Positions 42,716 to 50,748 of a DNA stretch of 64,000 nucleotides are shown in pieces. Every line of letters starts with the position of its first letter. Positions within the stretch are counted from its first letter, which is position 1. The notes under the pieces were generated by a model, which had not been told where the DNA came from, searched no databases, and worked only from the letters and a program-made list of their open reading frames with translations. This DNA comes from CAZJQT01 sp964548655 (GTDB taxonomy: Bacteria; Patescibacteriota; Saccharimonadia; Saccharimonadales; CAZJQT01), in assembly GCA_964548655.1 (NCBI GenBank), contig CAZJQT010000002.1, forward strand, positions 28,815 to 92,814, written 5' to 3'. Position numbers and translations under genes: made by a program.

Positions 42716-43152
42716 TTGCTGGGTTTGGCTAAGTCAGCTAGAACTTGTAGATAGATTTCAGACTTAGTCTTTGGTATGTCTTGCAACCAGTCGTTCATTG
42801 CCTCCGATACATCAGACTCTAGCCTAAGTAGCGTACGCCGACCGCGGATAGTGACAATAACTTGACGACCACGGCGATCTTTTATTAATATTTTCTGTTT
42901 AACAAAGCGTAGTTTGGTGAGTGTTGAAACTAAAGCTGTTACCTGCGGCAAGGTGACATCAAGCGAGTTTGCAATTTGTGACATGCTGACGCCCTGTTTG
43001 GGGCCAGCTGCAATAACGTTCAGAGCCAACCATTCCATGATACTGAGACGACTTTTAGATAGACGGTCAGCTACGAGACTGCGCATTGCCCTGTCAGCTC
43101 GAGCGTGGTTCAGGCACAACTCATACATGGACGGCAAAACACTTTTATTCAT
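42712..43152 (-). CDS. MarR-family transcriptional regulator
   Basis: 146 residues. The winged helix-turn-helix is visible from SRLSIMEWLALNVI through MSQIANSLDVTLPQVTALVSTLTKLRFV, with the wing KILIKDRRGRQVIVTIRGRRTLL. MarR proteins bind palindromes as dimers and respond to small ligands or oxidants. The gene stands alone, downstream in orientation from trxB and grx but separated by element C, so redox control is possible but not shown. Confidence 0.87.
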   Translation of the reverse strand: MNKSVLPSMYELCLNHARADRAMRSLVADRLSKSRLSIMEWLALNVIAAGPKQGVSMSQIANSLDVTLPQVTALVSTLTKLRFVKQKILIKDRRGRQVIVTIRGRRTLLRLESDVSEAMNDWLQDIPKTKSEIYLQVLADLAKPSN

Positions 43153-43207
43153 GAACTAATTTTGTCAATAAAACTTCAGCTTGTAAAGTATCCCTTTGAA
43201 GATTAGT

Positions 43208-43379
43208 TCCTAGAGTAAAGTGCTTGAGTCTCTGGCTAGGCGCCAGCGAAGGACGGACTGAATCGTATAAGCAATACGATGAAGGAGTACTGGAGCTGAC
43301 AACAACGCCAGAGACCAAGAGTCTCAGCGGGTCGTGAGCCACACTCAGGAGCAGGCTGAGACGGCACTTTGCTCTAGGA
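43208..43379 (-). other. Non-coding structured element C (three-way junction), behind trxB
   Basis: The gene-free stretch 43153-43373 carries a large nested structure. The outer stem pairs 43208-43223 with 43364-43379 (15 of 16 Watson-Crick, one G-U or A-C position) and its right arm covers the trxB stop codon. Helix 1 pairs GTCTCTGGC (43228-43236) with GCCAGAGAC (43307-43315), with an inner hairpin ATCGTAT-aagca-ATACGAT (43262-43280). Helix 2 pairs GTCTCAGC (43321-43328) with GCTGAGAC (43355-43362). The plan is the same as in element B at 31932. Confidence 0.7.
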
Positions 43380-44312
43380 TCGTTCTATGTCTTCAAGGCG
43401 TTTGCGGATCATCAATGCTGCCGTGGCTCCTTCGCCAGCAGCGCTAGCGATTTGCATGGTGGCACCACTACGAACGTCACCAGCTGCAAAAACGTTCTTC
43501 ATACTAGTTTCCAGACTACTGTCAGTCTTGATCATGCCAATTTCATCTAGCTCGAGCTTGCCCTTTAGAAATTCCGTATTCGGCTTAAGGCCAATAAATA
43601 CAAATACGCCATCAGTCGGGAACTCAACCTTTTTGTCTTTGGCTATGTCAGTACCAACCACTTTGACAACGTGACTATCCTGGCCAACAATTTCATCGGT
43701 TGTTACGCCCAAATGAACTGTTATTTTATCTTTGTGCTTTTCCAGCTCCTGGATCAAAATGTCACTGGCTTTTATCGTGCTACGCACAAGTAGGTCTATG
43801 TGACTAGCGAACTTGGTTAAAAACAGCGATTCCTGAACGGCCGAATTGCCACCACCGGCTACCACCAGTCGTTTATCACGATAGAACGCACCGTCGCAAG
43901 TGGCACAGTAGTGCACCCCACGGGCATAGTATTCTTTCTCGCCAGGCACGCCTAGTTTCTTATAATCACTACCGGTTGCTATCAAAACCGTCTTAGCTTT
44001 GACTACGCCATCAGTTGTGGTTAGCTCTAGTAAGTTGCCGTCAGGCTGAATATCAGTAGCATCGCCTAGACGGATTTCGGCACCAAAGCGTTCCGCTTGC
44101 TCTCTAAGACCATCAGCTAGCTCCAGGCCAGCTATGCCCTTAGGAAAACCTGGGTAGTTGTCTACCCAGTCAGTTACGGCCGCTAGACCACCAATGGCAC
44201 CTTTCTCAAACAAGACCGTTTTGAGATCCTCTCGGCAGGTGTAAATAGCTGCTGCCAGATTAGTTGGCCCAGCTCCCACCATGGCAACGTCGTAGACTTC
44301 TGTCTCGCTCAT
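43374..44312 (-). CDS. trxB: Thioredoxin reductase
   Basis: 312 residues, normal length. The FAD-binding start is VAMVGAGPTNLAAAIYT (alanine-glycine of the usual GPAG replaced by TN), the redox-active pair lies in CATCDGAFYRDK (about 133-144), the NADPH motif is GGGNSAVQESLFL, and the second FAD motif is VFAAGDVRSG. It reduces thioredoxin or glutaredoxin-like partners, and a glutaredoxin-like gene lies 23 bases upstream. TATAAT at 44322-44327 predicts a second start three bases before the ATG. Confidence 0.95.
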   Translation of the reverse strand: MSETEVYDVAMVGAGPTNLAAAIYTCREDLKTVLFEKGAIGGLAAVTDWVDNYPGFPKGIAGLELADGLREQAERFGAEIRLGDATDIQPDGNLLELTTTDGVVKAKTVLIATGSDYKKLGVPGEKEYYARGVHYCATCDGAFYRDKRLVVAGGGNSAVQESLFLTKFASHIDLLVRSTIKASDILIQELEKHKDKITVHLGVTTDEIVGQDSHVVKVVGTDIAKDKKVEFPTDGVFVFIGLKPNTEFLKGKLELDEIGMIKTDSSLETSMKNVFAAGDVRSGATMQIASAAGEGATAALMIRKRLEDIERS

Positions 44313-44335
44313 ATTTACTTAATTATAACTTACTT

Positions 44336-44584
44336 CTAGCCGATAGCCGGCGCTAATTGAGCCAGATTGTAGCCAACTACCACTTGGCGCGAATCATCCT
44401 GCTTGGTAACAACTGTAACCGGTACGCTTAGTGAACCACTCAACGCGAAAGCTTCCTGCTGACGATCTGGGTTTTGATCCAGGTTAACTTCCTCGTAGTT
44501 AAACCCCTTGGCTCCCAACCAACGTTTCACCATGACACAGTAGGCGCAGGTGTCAGTGGTAAAGATCGTGATATTTTTGACCAT
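44336..44584 (-). CDS. Glutaredoxin-like protein (NrdH/Grx type)
   Basis: 82 residues. The thioredoxin fold and the active site C13-A-Y-C16 in TDTCAYCVMVKRWL are clear, as is the cis-proline SVPVTVV. The CAYC sequence is unusual between CPYC and CVQC types. With trxB directly downstream it likely forms a thiol-redox couple. A leader of about 45 bases contains AGGA. The promoter is TTGCAT-18-TACAAT. Confidence 0.9.
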   Translation of the reverse strand: MVKNITIFTTDTCAYCVMVKRWLGAKGFNYEEVNLDQNPDRQQEAFALSGSLSVPVTVVTKQDDSRQVVVGYNLAQLAPAIG

Positions 44585-44635
44585 TTCTTTAGTCCTTTAT
44601 TTAGTTTTGTTAGTTATTTTTTAAACGTAACCCTT

Positions 44636-44665
44636 ATTGTATATGGTGCATGGGGTAGAATGCAA
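44636..44665 (-). promoter_or_regulatory. Promoter of the grx-trxB pair
   Basis: Minus strand TTGCAT (44660-44665), 18 bases, TACAAT (44636-44641). Predicted start 44629. Confidence 0.65.
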
Positions 44666-44705
44666 GACGCTATATGTTGTGTTTTTTTATCTATTTATCC
44701 ACCAT

Positions 44706-45221
44706 TTATGGATTTTGAACAGCAATTAACTCAACGTCAAAGACCATATCTGCGTTGGCGCGAATGCCCTGCGGAGGTGATGCGCCATAGGCCATTGCCG
44801 CTGGGATCAATAATCTTCGTTTGCCACCAGTTTTCATGCCAGGAATACCCTGTGTCCATCCTTGGATTACGCCATCAAGAGCGAAGGTTATTGGCTGACC
44901 ACCGTGTAAGTCAGAACTATCAAAAATACTGCCATCAGAGGCGTAAGCACCAGTGTATTTTACGGTTACTTTTGAGCTACTGGTAACGACTTCACCTGTT
45001 CCGACCTGTGTATCCGTCGTTTGTAAACTATCAATTTTACTGATTGGGTTGAAATTACTCAGCTTTTGCATGGGTGCTCCTTGATTAGTTTGATTTGTCT
45101 GTGGGTTAGTCTGGTTGCTTTGGTGCATTTGCCAGAGTATGCCAGCCGTTATCGCCACTGTTGAGCCCAAGAATAACAAGGCCCCAACCAGTGCAAATAT
45201 TCTATGGTGTAGTCTAGCCAT
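44706..45221 (-). CDS. Membrane-anchored FKBP-type peptidyl-prolyl isomerase
   Basis: 171 residues from ATG 45221, which is preceded by AGGAGG at the ideal distance; the frame remains open to a TTG at 45242 that is rejected. A signal anchor (about 9-31) is followed by a linker and an FKBP domain (about 65-171) with VTVKYTGAYASDGSIFDSS, FALDGVIQGWTQGIPGMKTGG and RANADMVFDVELI. It catalyses proline isomerisation during folding on the outer face of the membrane. It closes the pheS-pheT-nudix-FKBP operon. Confidence 0.9.
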   Translation of the reverse strand: MARLHHRIFALVGALLFLGSTVAITAGILWQMHQSNQTNPQTNQTNQGAPMQKLSNFNPISKIDSLQTTDTQVGTGEVVTSSSKVTVKYTGAYASDGSIFDSSDLHGGQPITFALDGVIQGWTQGIPGMKTGGKRRLLIPAAMAYGASPPQGIRANADMVFDVELIAVQNP

Positions 45222-45231
45222 ATTTATCCTC

Positions 45232-45669
45232 CTAAAATTCAATCGGCGCCTGTGGCCAACCCGATTTTACCGCTTCTAATATACGTCTTTTTAAATTTTC
45301 TGACAAAAACGGCAAATTTTCTAAGTCGCTAATCTTCACCCAACCTGGCTGATATAAGTTCTTGCCCATTTTGTTAATGTGATCTTCTTCTGAACCGGGC
45401 ATGAGCGCTGGTTCACCGCCGGCAAAATCACATAGGAATATCAGCTGGTCACCGTAAGGTACGCCAGCATGCTCAACAAAAACCATGCGTTGATTGCTAA
45501 TTGTCAGCTGAGTTTCCTCACCCACCTCGCGTTCCAGTGCCTGTTGCGGTGTCTCGCCTAGCTCAATATTACCGCCTGGCAAAGTGTCGTATTCTTTGCC
45601 AAACTTGTTGCGGTGCATGACAAGTAACTTGTTGTCCTTGATAACAATTGCTCTAACAGCTCGTCTCAT
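45232..45669 (-). CDS. NUDIX hydrolase
   Basis: 145 residues. The Nudix box reads GGNIELGETPQQALEREVGEETQL; all catalytic glutamates are present, but the usual glycine after EEx is glutamine. It starts three bases after the pheT stop. The substrate is unknown; the alanine-rich MutT groups and the first lines (MRRAVRAIVIKDNKLLVMHR) point to a general house-cleaning or nucleotide-sugar Nudix enzyme. Confidence 0.88.
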   Translation of the reverse strand: MRRAVRAIVIKDNKLLVMHRNKFGKEYDTLPGGNIELGETPQQALEREVGEETQLTISNQRMVFVEHAGVPYGDQLIFLCDFAGGEPALMPGSEEDHINKMGKNLYQPGWVKISDLENLPFLSENLKRRILEAVKSGWPQAPIEF

Positions 45670-45672
45670 GTT

Positions 45673-48186
45673 TTAAATTCTAACAGCTTTTAGTTTTTCA
45701 TTGGCAGCTTCGGCGACTTCGTCAAGAATTTTTGCAACTTCGGGATCAGTCAAAGTCTTTTCATAAGAAGCAATCTTTATCCGGAAACTGACTTGCTTGT
45801 GGGTTTGGTCATCGTCACGTTGGAAGATATCTAAAGGTTTGGTCTCTACTAAAAAACCCCGTCCGGCCAAGTTGTCTTTGACTAGCCCAAATAATTGGCT
45901 AAAACCGACTGAAGTTTTAACTCTAAGAGTAATGTCCTGCTGGACGCTAGGATAACGCGACAGCGGCGTATAGCTGGAGGTTGTCTCAAACAACAACTGA
46001 AGCCTGCCAAGATCTAGCTCAAAACCAGAGCTAAACGTAGGTAGTTTTAGATTTTTAGTTACACCCGGCTTGAATTCACCAACAATGCCAACCCATTGTT
46101 CGTTAATAGTAATAAATCCAGTCCGGGACTTCTCGAAAGGCGCCAATAGTTGACGACCTTGGGCAAATTTTGGTTCGTGATACGGTTCTATAGCATAATT
46201 AACCCCTAAGTTATCTAACAGCTCAGCTAAGAACCTCAGGGCTTGGTAATATGGCGCGCCACCGTAGCTTGACTGGACAGTCTTGTCATCAGCAGCAAAA
46301 ACCAGCGCTAAACGCTCTTCTTCGGCTGGAACGTCTGGTTCGTCTTTGTCCAGCAGACCCTTAATATGAGCTTTGCCAATTTCGAACAAGGCAAATTCGC
46401 TATGACCAGTTTTGATGTTCGGATGAACTTTATCTAGCAAGCTGGGCGTTAAGCTCATGCGGTAGTATTGCAGATCTGGGCTAATCGCATTGCTCAACTG
46501 GAAAGCCAGTTTGCGGTCTTGACTAACCCTTTCCAGTAAGTTTCCGTGTACAAAACTGTAGGTTAGCACTTCATTGGCGCCAGCCCGGCTCATAATATGC
46601 CTGATTCGTGACTTAAAGCTAAGTTTAGCGTCTGGTTTGGTGGCTGTTAGATCGCGTTTAGGCAGTTCCAACGGCAAATGATCATAACCATACAAACGCC
46701 CTATTTCCTCAACGATGTCTTCAGGGATTTCTATGTCCGTACGCCAGAATGGTGGCGTAATCAAAAGTTGCTTGCCAGATGTTTTTAGTAGCTTAAACTC
46801 GACGTTTTCCAGTAGTTTAGCCATGGTGCTAATGGGCAGCTTTAGACCCAAGCGTTCATTGACAAAGTCCGGGTCAACTTTGAGCGAACCTACCTCTGGG
46901 CGTTTTGGAAAATTGTCATGGACAAATTCTGAAGCCTGACCGCTGGCATACTTTTGAGTTTCAGAAACAGCAAAAGCTAGGACATGGTTACATTGCAGGC
47001 TACTCTGACCTTTATTGAACCGAGTAACAGCGTCTGTAAATAGGCCGTGTTCCATAGCCGTGCGCCGGATGGCGTACATGTCAAAGTTAGCGCACTCCAG
47101 TACTATTGTCTTGGTATTCTCATCAACCTCAGTGTCAGCCCCACCCATAACACCACCTAATCCAATCGCTACTTTGTCGGTCGCGATCACGATGTCTGAT
47201 TCGTTGGCGGTCACTTCCTTACCGCCCAGCAAGCGCAATTTTTCGCCTTTGTTAGCCAACCGGGCTTCAATAGCCGGTTTATCGCCACTCAACAGCTTTA
47301 GCTTGTCATAGTCATAGGCGTGCAATGGCTGCCCCGTCAGATACATCACATAGTTAGTAATATCGACAATAACATTGATAGGCCTGATACCTACCCGGCT
47401 CAGGTAAGTTTGTAACCAAAGCGGACTAGGCCGCTTGGCCTCGACGTTTTCAACTATCTGGACCATAAGTCGTGGTACTAACTTAGGAATATGGTTGACT
47501 ACTTTTAGCATTGGGTCGTTGCCGGTTTTGGGAGTTGTCGTGTTGGCCAAATACCATTTGGGCGACTCAAATGACTGATGATTAATACCGGCTATTTCGC
47601 GGGCCACGCCTAAAATACCGAACAAATCTGGCCGGTGGGTGAACATTTTGTTTTCTATATCAATAACGTAATCATTCAAACCATAAGCCTTGGCAAAATC
47701 ATCACCGGGCTTAGCGTCCAACGGGTCAACATCTAATATACCACTGTGGTCTTCACTAATCGCTAGCTCATGGGCGCTAGCCAGCATACCATTACTGACT
47801 TCACCACGAATCTCGCGAGCCTCTAATATCAGCGGTTCTTTATCAATGGTGGCTGGCACAGTTGAACTGGGCGGCAGCCAGGCTGCCAACATGCCAGCGT
47901 GGACATTCGGTGCCCCGCAAACCACCTGGACTAGACCATTGGTGTCACGTCTAACGTGCTTGGCCTGGCGACCATCATCAACTTTGCAAAGACTGAGCTT
48001 GTCAGCATTGGGATGTTTTTCGCACTCAACCACTTTGACCACAATGATACCTTGGTATTTTTTGCCCAGGTCAATAACCTCTTCAACTGCCCCCAGCTGG
48101 GCACCGATTTTCTCTACCAGCTTATCAATCGGCTGATCCAGCTCTTTGCCGCCAAACCACTTCATCCAACTAACGCTAATCTTCAT
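45673..48186 (-). CDS. pheT: Phenylalanine-tRNA ligase, beta subunit
   Basis: 837 residues, full length. The N-terminal EMAP-II-like tRNA-binding domain (about 40-165), B3/B4 editing domain (about 215-400), B5 domain (about 425-500), catalytic-like domain (about 505-720) and FDX-ACB anticodon-binding domain (last 95 residues, starting SRYPSVQQDITL) appear in order. It forms the alpha2-beta2 synthetase with PheS. The ATG overlaps the pheS stop by four bases. Confidence 0.97.
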   Translation of the reverse strand: MKISVSWMKWFGGKELDQPIDKLVEKIGAQLGAVEEVIDLGKKYQGIIVVKVVECEKHPNADKLSLCKVDDGRQAKHVRRDTNGLVQVVCGAPNVHAGMLAAWLPPSSTVPATIDKEPLILEAREIRGEVSNGMLASAHELAISEDHSGILDVDPLDAKPGDDFAKAYGLNDYVIDIENKMFTHRPDLFGILGVAREIAGINHQSFESPKWYLANTTTPKTGNDPMLKVVNHIPKLVPRLMVQIVENVEAKRPSPLWLQTYLSRVGIRPINVIVDITNYVMYLTGQPLHAYDYDKLKLLSGDKPAIEARLANKGEKLRLLGGKEVTANESDIVIATDKVAIGLGGVMGGADTEVDENTKTIVLECANFDMYAIRRTAMEHGLFTDAVTRFNKGQSSLQCNHVLAFAVSETQKYASGQASEFVHDNFPKRPEVGSLKVDPDFVNERLGLKLPISTMAKLLENVEFKLLKTSGKQLLITPPFWRTDIEIPEDIVEEIGRLYGYDHLPLELPKRDLTATKPDAKLSFKSRIRHIMSRAGANEVLTYSFVHGNLLERVSQDRKLAFQLSNAISPDLQYYRMSLTPSLLDKVHPNIKTGHSEFALFEIGKAHIKGLLDKDEPDVPAEEERLALVFAADDKTVQSSYGGAPYYQALRFLAELLDNLGVNYAIEPYHEPKFAQGRQLLAPFEKSRTGFITINEQWVGIVGEFKPGVTKNLKLPTFSSGFELDLGRLQLLFETTSSYTPLSRYPSVQQDITLRVKTSVGFSQLFGLVKDNLAGRGFLVETKPLDIFQRDDDQTHKQVSFRIKIASYEKTLTDPEVAKILDEVAEAANEKLKAVRI

Positions 48187-49223
48187 GAAAATTGCCTCAA
48201 GAAGTCCAGCTTGCCGGATTCAAAATGGCGGATGTCCTCAATGTCGTATTTCATCATGACCAAGCGGTCGATGCCACCACCCCAGGCAAAACCGGTGTAT
48301 TTGGTAGGGTCGATGCCGGCCATTTTGAGAACATTCGGATGGATCATGCCGCAACCTAGCAGTTCAATCCAGCCAGAATAGCTACAGACGTTACAGCCCT
48401 TTTTATCACAAAACGGACAACTCAGTGCAAACTCAAAACTCGGTTCAGTAAACGGGAAGTAAAATGGTTGAGTTTTAACTTCTAGTTGCTTGCTGTAATA
48501 CTCCTGCAAGAATGTTTTGAGGGTAGCTATAAGATGTCCGGCGTGGATACCCTTACCCACCACCACGCCTTCTAGCTGGTAAAACGTGTGCTCATGCCTG
48601 GCATCCAAGTCTTCATTCCTAAAGACTCGTCCAGGTATTACAACCCTAATATCTTGGCCGTTTTCCAGATCTGCCTTGTGGGCTTTGAGCACACGGTGCT
48701 GCATAGTGCTGGTGTGGGCTGGAGCTATTAGGCCCTCGGTTGTTATAAAAGTATCGTAGTCATCACGGGCCGGGTGGCCTTCAGGAAAGTTCAAGCTGGT
48801 AAACATATGGAAGTCATCATCCAGCTGGCGTGATTCTACCGCCATAAAGCCCATGCGGTAAAAAATATCCAAAATCGTTTCTAACTCGGTCATCAACGGA
48901 TGTTTGCTGCCGTGGTCGCTAGTCAGGAGTTCTGGCTTTTTATCAGCCGGCACATTGGTATCAAACGGTGCCGTGACATCAATTGGACTCAGATCAGTTT
49001 GTTTTGCACTTGTCGCCTCTTCAATCAGGGCTTGGAGCTCAGCTTTGAGCTCATTAACTTCACGACCAAACTGGCTGCGTTGGTTCTTGGGCAAAAGCGC
49101 TAGCTCTTCATAAAGCGCCTTCAATTCAACCGCCCTTAAAATATCGGCTTTGTTTTCCAGCTCAGCTAGACGTTTTTTGAGCAATTCAGCAGCCTTAGCA
49201 ATTTGCTTATGATTGTATCCCAT
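48183..49223 (-). CDS. pheS: Phenylalanine-tRNA ligase, alpha subunit
   Basis: 346 residues. The N-terminal coiled coil (1-90) is followed by the class II core with HPLMTELE, VFRNEDLDARHEHTFYQLEG (motif 2), FTEPSFEFALSCPFC and GGGIDRLVMMKYDIEDIRHF (motif 3). A short cysteine knuckle, C-P-F-C then C-N-V-C, interrupts the usual FTEPS-GWIE link and looks like a zinc site; similar knuckles occur in some other bacterial PheS. Predicted leader is about four bases (TATACT at 49234-49239). Confidence 0.97.
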   Translation of the reverse strand: MGYNHKQIAKAAELLKKRLAELENKADILRAVELKALYEELALLPKNQRSQFGREVNELKAELQALIEEATSAKQTDLSPIDVTAPFDTNVPADKKPELLTSDHGSKHPLMTELETILDIFYRMGFMAVESRQLDDDFHMFTSLNFPEGHPARDDYDTFITTEGLIAPAHTSTMQHRVLKAHKADLENGQDIRVVIPGRVFRNEDLDARHEHTFYQLEGVVVGKGIHAGHLIATLKTFLQEYYSKQLEVKTQPFYFPFTEPSFEFALSCPFCDKKGCNVCSYSGWIELLGCGMIHPNVLKMAGIDPTKYTGFAWGGGIDRLVMMKYDIEDIRHFESGKLDFLRQFS

Positions 49224-49241
49224 GCTTATTAGCAGTATAAC
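49213..49241 (+). promoter_or_regulatory. Promoter of the deoxyribosyltransferase-like gene, overlapping the pheS -10
   Basis: Plus strand TTGTAT (49213-49218), 17 bases, TATAAC (49236-49241). The minus-strand pheS -10 TATACT occupies 49234-49239, so the two -10 boxes share four bases. GGGAG (49250-49254) is the ribosome-binding site for the plus gene. Confidence 0.6.
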
Positions 49242-49261
49242 ATCTGTTAGGGAGTCTAAGA

Positions 49262-49783
49262 ATGGAAATTAAGATTCATCAGCCGCCGTATTTAGAATCT
49301 ATACCAGAAACAGACAAAGTAATCTTTTTAGCTGGACCAATTCAGGGTGCCCCAGATTGGCAAGCTGAGGTTATAGATATTTTTCGCAGCTTGCCTCTCT
49401 CTGTTCCAACACTACGTTTTGCAAATCCTAGGCGTGGTGGCTTGGATGAAGACTTTAACTATCGGATACAAACCCGTTGGGAAAGAAAGCATTTATTTAG
49501 ATCTATGAAGCTCGGTGCTAGTCTATTCTGGCTAGCCTGCAAAGATGAGTCCTTGCCCTACAAAACGGGCAGAGCCTATGGCCAAACAACCCGGTTTGAG
49601 ATGGCTATGGCCTACACCCGGGCTTTGACTGACAAGTCGGTGCATATTAGTTTTGGGATGGAAGAAGGTTATAAAGGAAGTGAAAAATACTATCTCGATT
49701 TAGCTGATGAACTGAGTCTGCCTGTGCATAGTAGCCTAGAAATGGTCACGCTGGACGCATACAGGCACATCGATACAAGCTAA
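49262..49783 (+). CDS. Nucleoside 2-deoxyribosyltransferase-like protein
   Basis: 173 residues. VIFLAGPIQGAPDWQAEV is the N-terminal strand-loop of the nucleoside deoxyribosyltransferase superfamily, and a later EMAMAY block with a conserved glutamate fits the catalytic region. Members exchange or hydrolyse N-glycosidic bonds of nucleosides, which would fit nucleotide salvage in a genome with few synthesis genes. The GGGAG site seven bases upstream supports the ATG. Only the superfamily is assigned. Confidence 0.7.
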   Translation: MEIKIHQPPYLESIPETDKVIFLAGPIQGAPDWQAEVIDIFRSLPLSVPTLRFANPRRGGLDEDFNYRIQTRWERKHLFRSMKLGASLFWLACKDESLPYKTGRAYGQTTRFEMAMAYTRALTDKSVHISFGMEEGYKGSEKYYLDLADELSLPVHSSLEMVTLDAYRHIDTS

Positions 49784-49800
49784 CACTTGCGTACCAGGAG

Positions 49801-49806
49801 TACAAT
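49801..49806 (+). promoter_or_regulatory. -10 box of a leaderless orphan gene
   Basis: TACAAT; the seventh base after it is the A of ATG 49813. Confidence 0.55.
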
Positions 49807-49812
49807 ATTAGC

Positions 49813-50223
49813 ATGAGCGTTATGCTCGATCCGCCTAAACTAGGCCAAATAAAAACTTCAAATCCTAATGAAACCAACTTCTGGCGAAAGGTTGAGTTGC
49901 CATTGCCCGGGATTATGACTGCTGGCCAGCGTAGATTACTAATTATAGGCAATGTCATCGTGTTCCAGTTATCTAATGGCAACCCTGAGCTAGAGATTGA
50001 TTATACCTACCAGAAAAACGAAAAAGACAAGTTGATAGTCGCTAAACTTGGTGGTTTATCGACTGTTCAGGCTTTATCTGAACCGTATAACTTATTCATC
50101 TTCAAGACTGAAGATTTCGATCTTGGTGCCTGGAATCAAGTTAGCCAGCTTTTGCAAAGCCAATCTTACGTATCAGCCGAAGGCTTCCTAAGCTTACCCG
50201 GCCAAGCAAACCTCGCCGCTTAA
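49813..50223 (+). CDS. Orphan protein, 136 residues
   Basis: No family recognised. It is a soluble mixed alpha/beta protein; MSVMLDPPKLGQIKTSNPNE is probably a flexible start and the rest contains several strands (RLLIIGNVIVFQLSNG). No signal peptide, metal motif or helix-turn-helix is visible. The exact leaderless promoter spacing supports the start. It ends five bases before the convergent acidic orphan operon. Confidence 0.6.
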   Translation: MSVMLDPPKLGQIKTSNPNETNFWRKVELPLPGIMTAGQRRLLIIGNVIVFQLSNGNPELEIDYTYQKNEKDKLIVAKLGGLSTVQALSEPYNLFIFKTEDFDLGAWNQVSQLLQSQSYVSAEGFLSLPGQANLAA

Positions 50224-50228
50224 GTACC

Positions 50229-50474
50229 TTAGGCGATGAATTCGTTGTGTACGGCTGCCGAGTCTCTATCACTAGCAAGACTACCGTCAGGCTTTTCATC
50301 AAAAAGACTAGTAGGCGAGTCAAGCCTAGCGTTTGGGTTAACTAAGAAGGGGTTAAAGACTTTAACCCATATACCGGAATTGTCGTCTTCAAAATCAAGT
50401 GGGCCACCGTTGTAAAAACGTTCCGGGTTCTGGCGGGTATCCCACTCGCCACTTTCAAATCTACTAACTGACAT
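50229..50474 (-). CDS. Small acidic orphan protein, 81 residues
   Basis: No family recognised. It is hydrophilic, rich in D, N, S and P, and probably poorly structured. Its ATG shares a base with the stop of the 75-residue gene before it (TAATG), so both are translated together. It is the last gene of the four-gene acidic operon 50229-53414. Confidence 0.6.
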   Translation of the reverse strand: MSVSRFESGEWDTRQNPERFYNGGPLDFEDDNSGIWVKVFNPFLVNPNARLDSPTSLFDEKPDGSLASDRDSAAVHNEFIA

Positions 50475-50701
50475 TACGCGTCCTCCTCAGTAGTAGAACC
50501 TTGATTCCACAGCTCATCGCTTTGGGCGTCCAACTCTGCTTGAACAGCACGGTCGGCACGAGCATCACGGTCAAGATCTAAATCATCACCAACAGCAACA
50601 GCTTCATCGGCTGGCAACTCATCGCCAAGACCTTCTTTGGCTAATAGCTCTTCCCAATCAGCGGCAACTGATTCGTATTCTGGGTTATGTCGTGGGCTCA
50701 T
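50474..50701 (-). CDS. Small highly acidic orphan protein, 75 residues
   Basis: No family recognised. About a third of the residues are D or E; a run with AVAVGDDLDLDRDARADRA suggests a charged helix. AAGGAG lies seven bases before the ATG. It lies 47 bases behind the 551-residue orphan and overlaps the following 81-residue gene by one base. Confidence 0.6.
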   Translation of the reverse strand: MSPRHNPEYESVAADWEELLAKEGLGDELPADEAVAVGDDLDLDRDARADRAVQAELDAQSDELWNQGSTTEEDA

Positions 50702-50748
50702 AGTATTCTCCTTAACTTTCCATATTTTAATCTAAATCTTCTAGTTTG

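Noticed and set aside
43160..43180. TTGACA upstream of the MarR gene as its -35
   Set aside because: A -10 at proper spacing would fall inside the coding region; no matching hexamer was found there.
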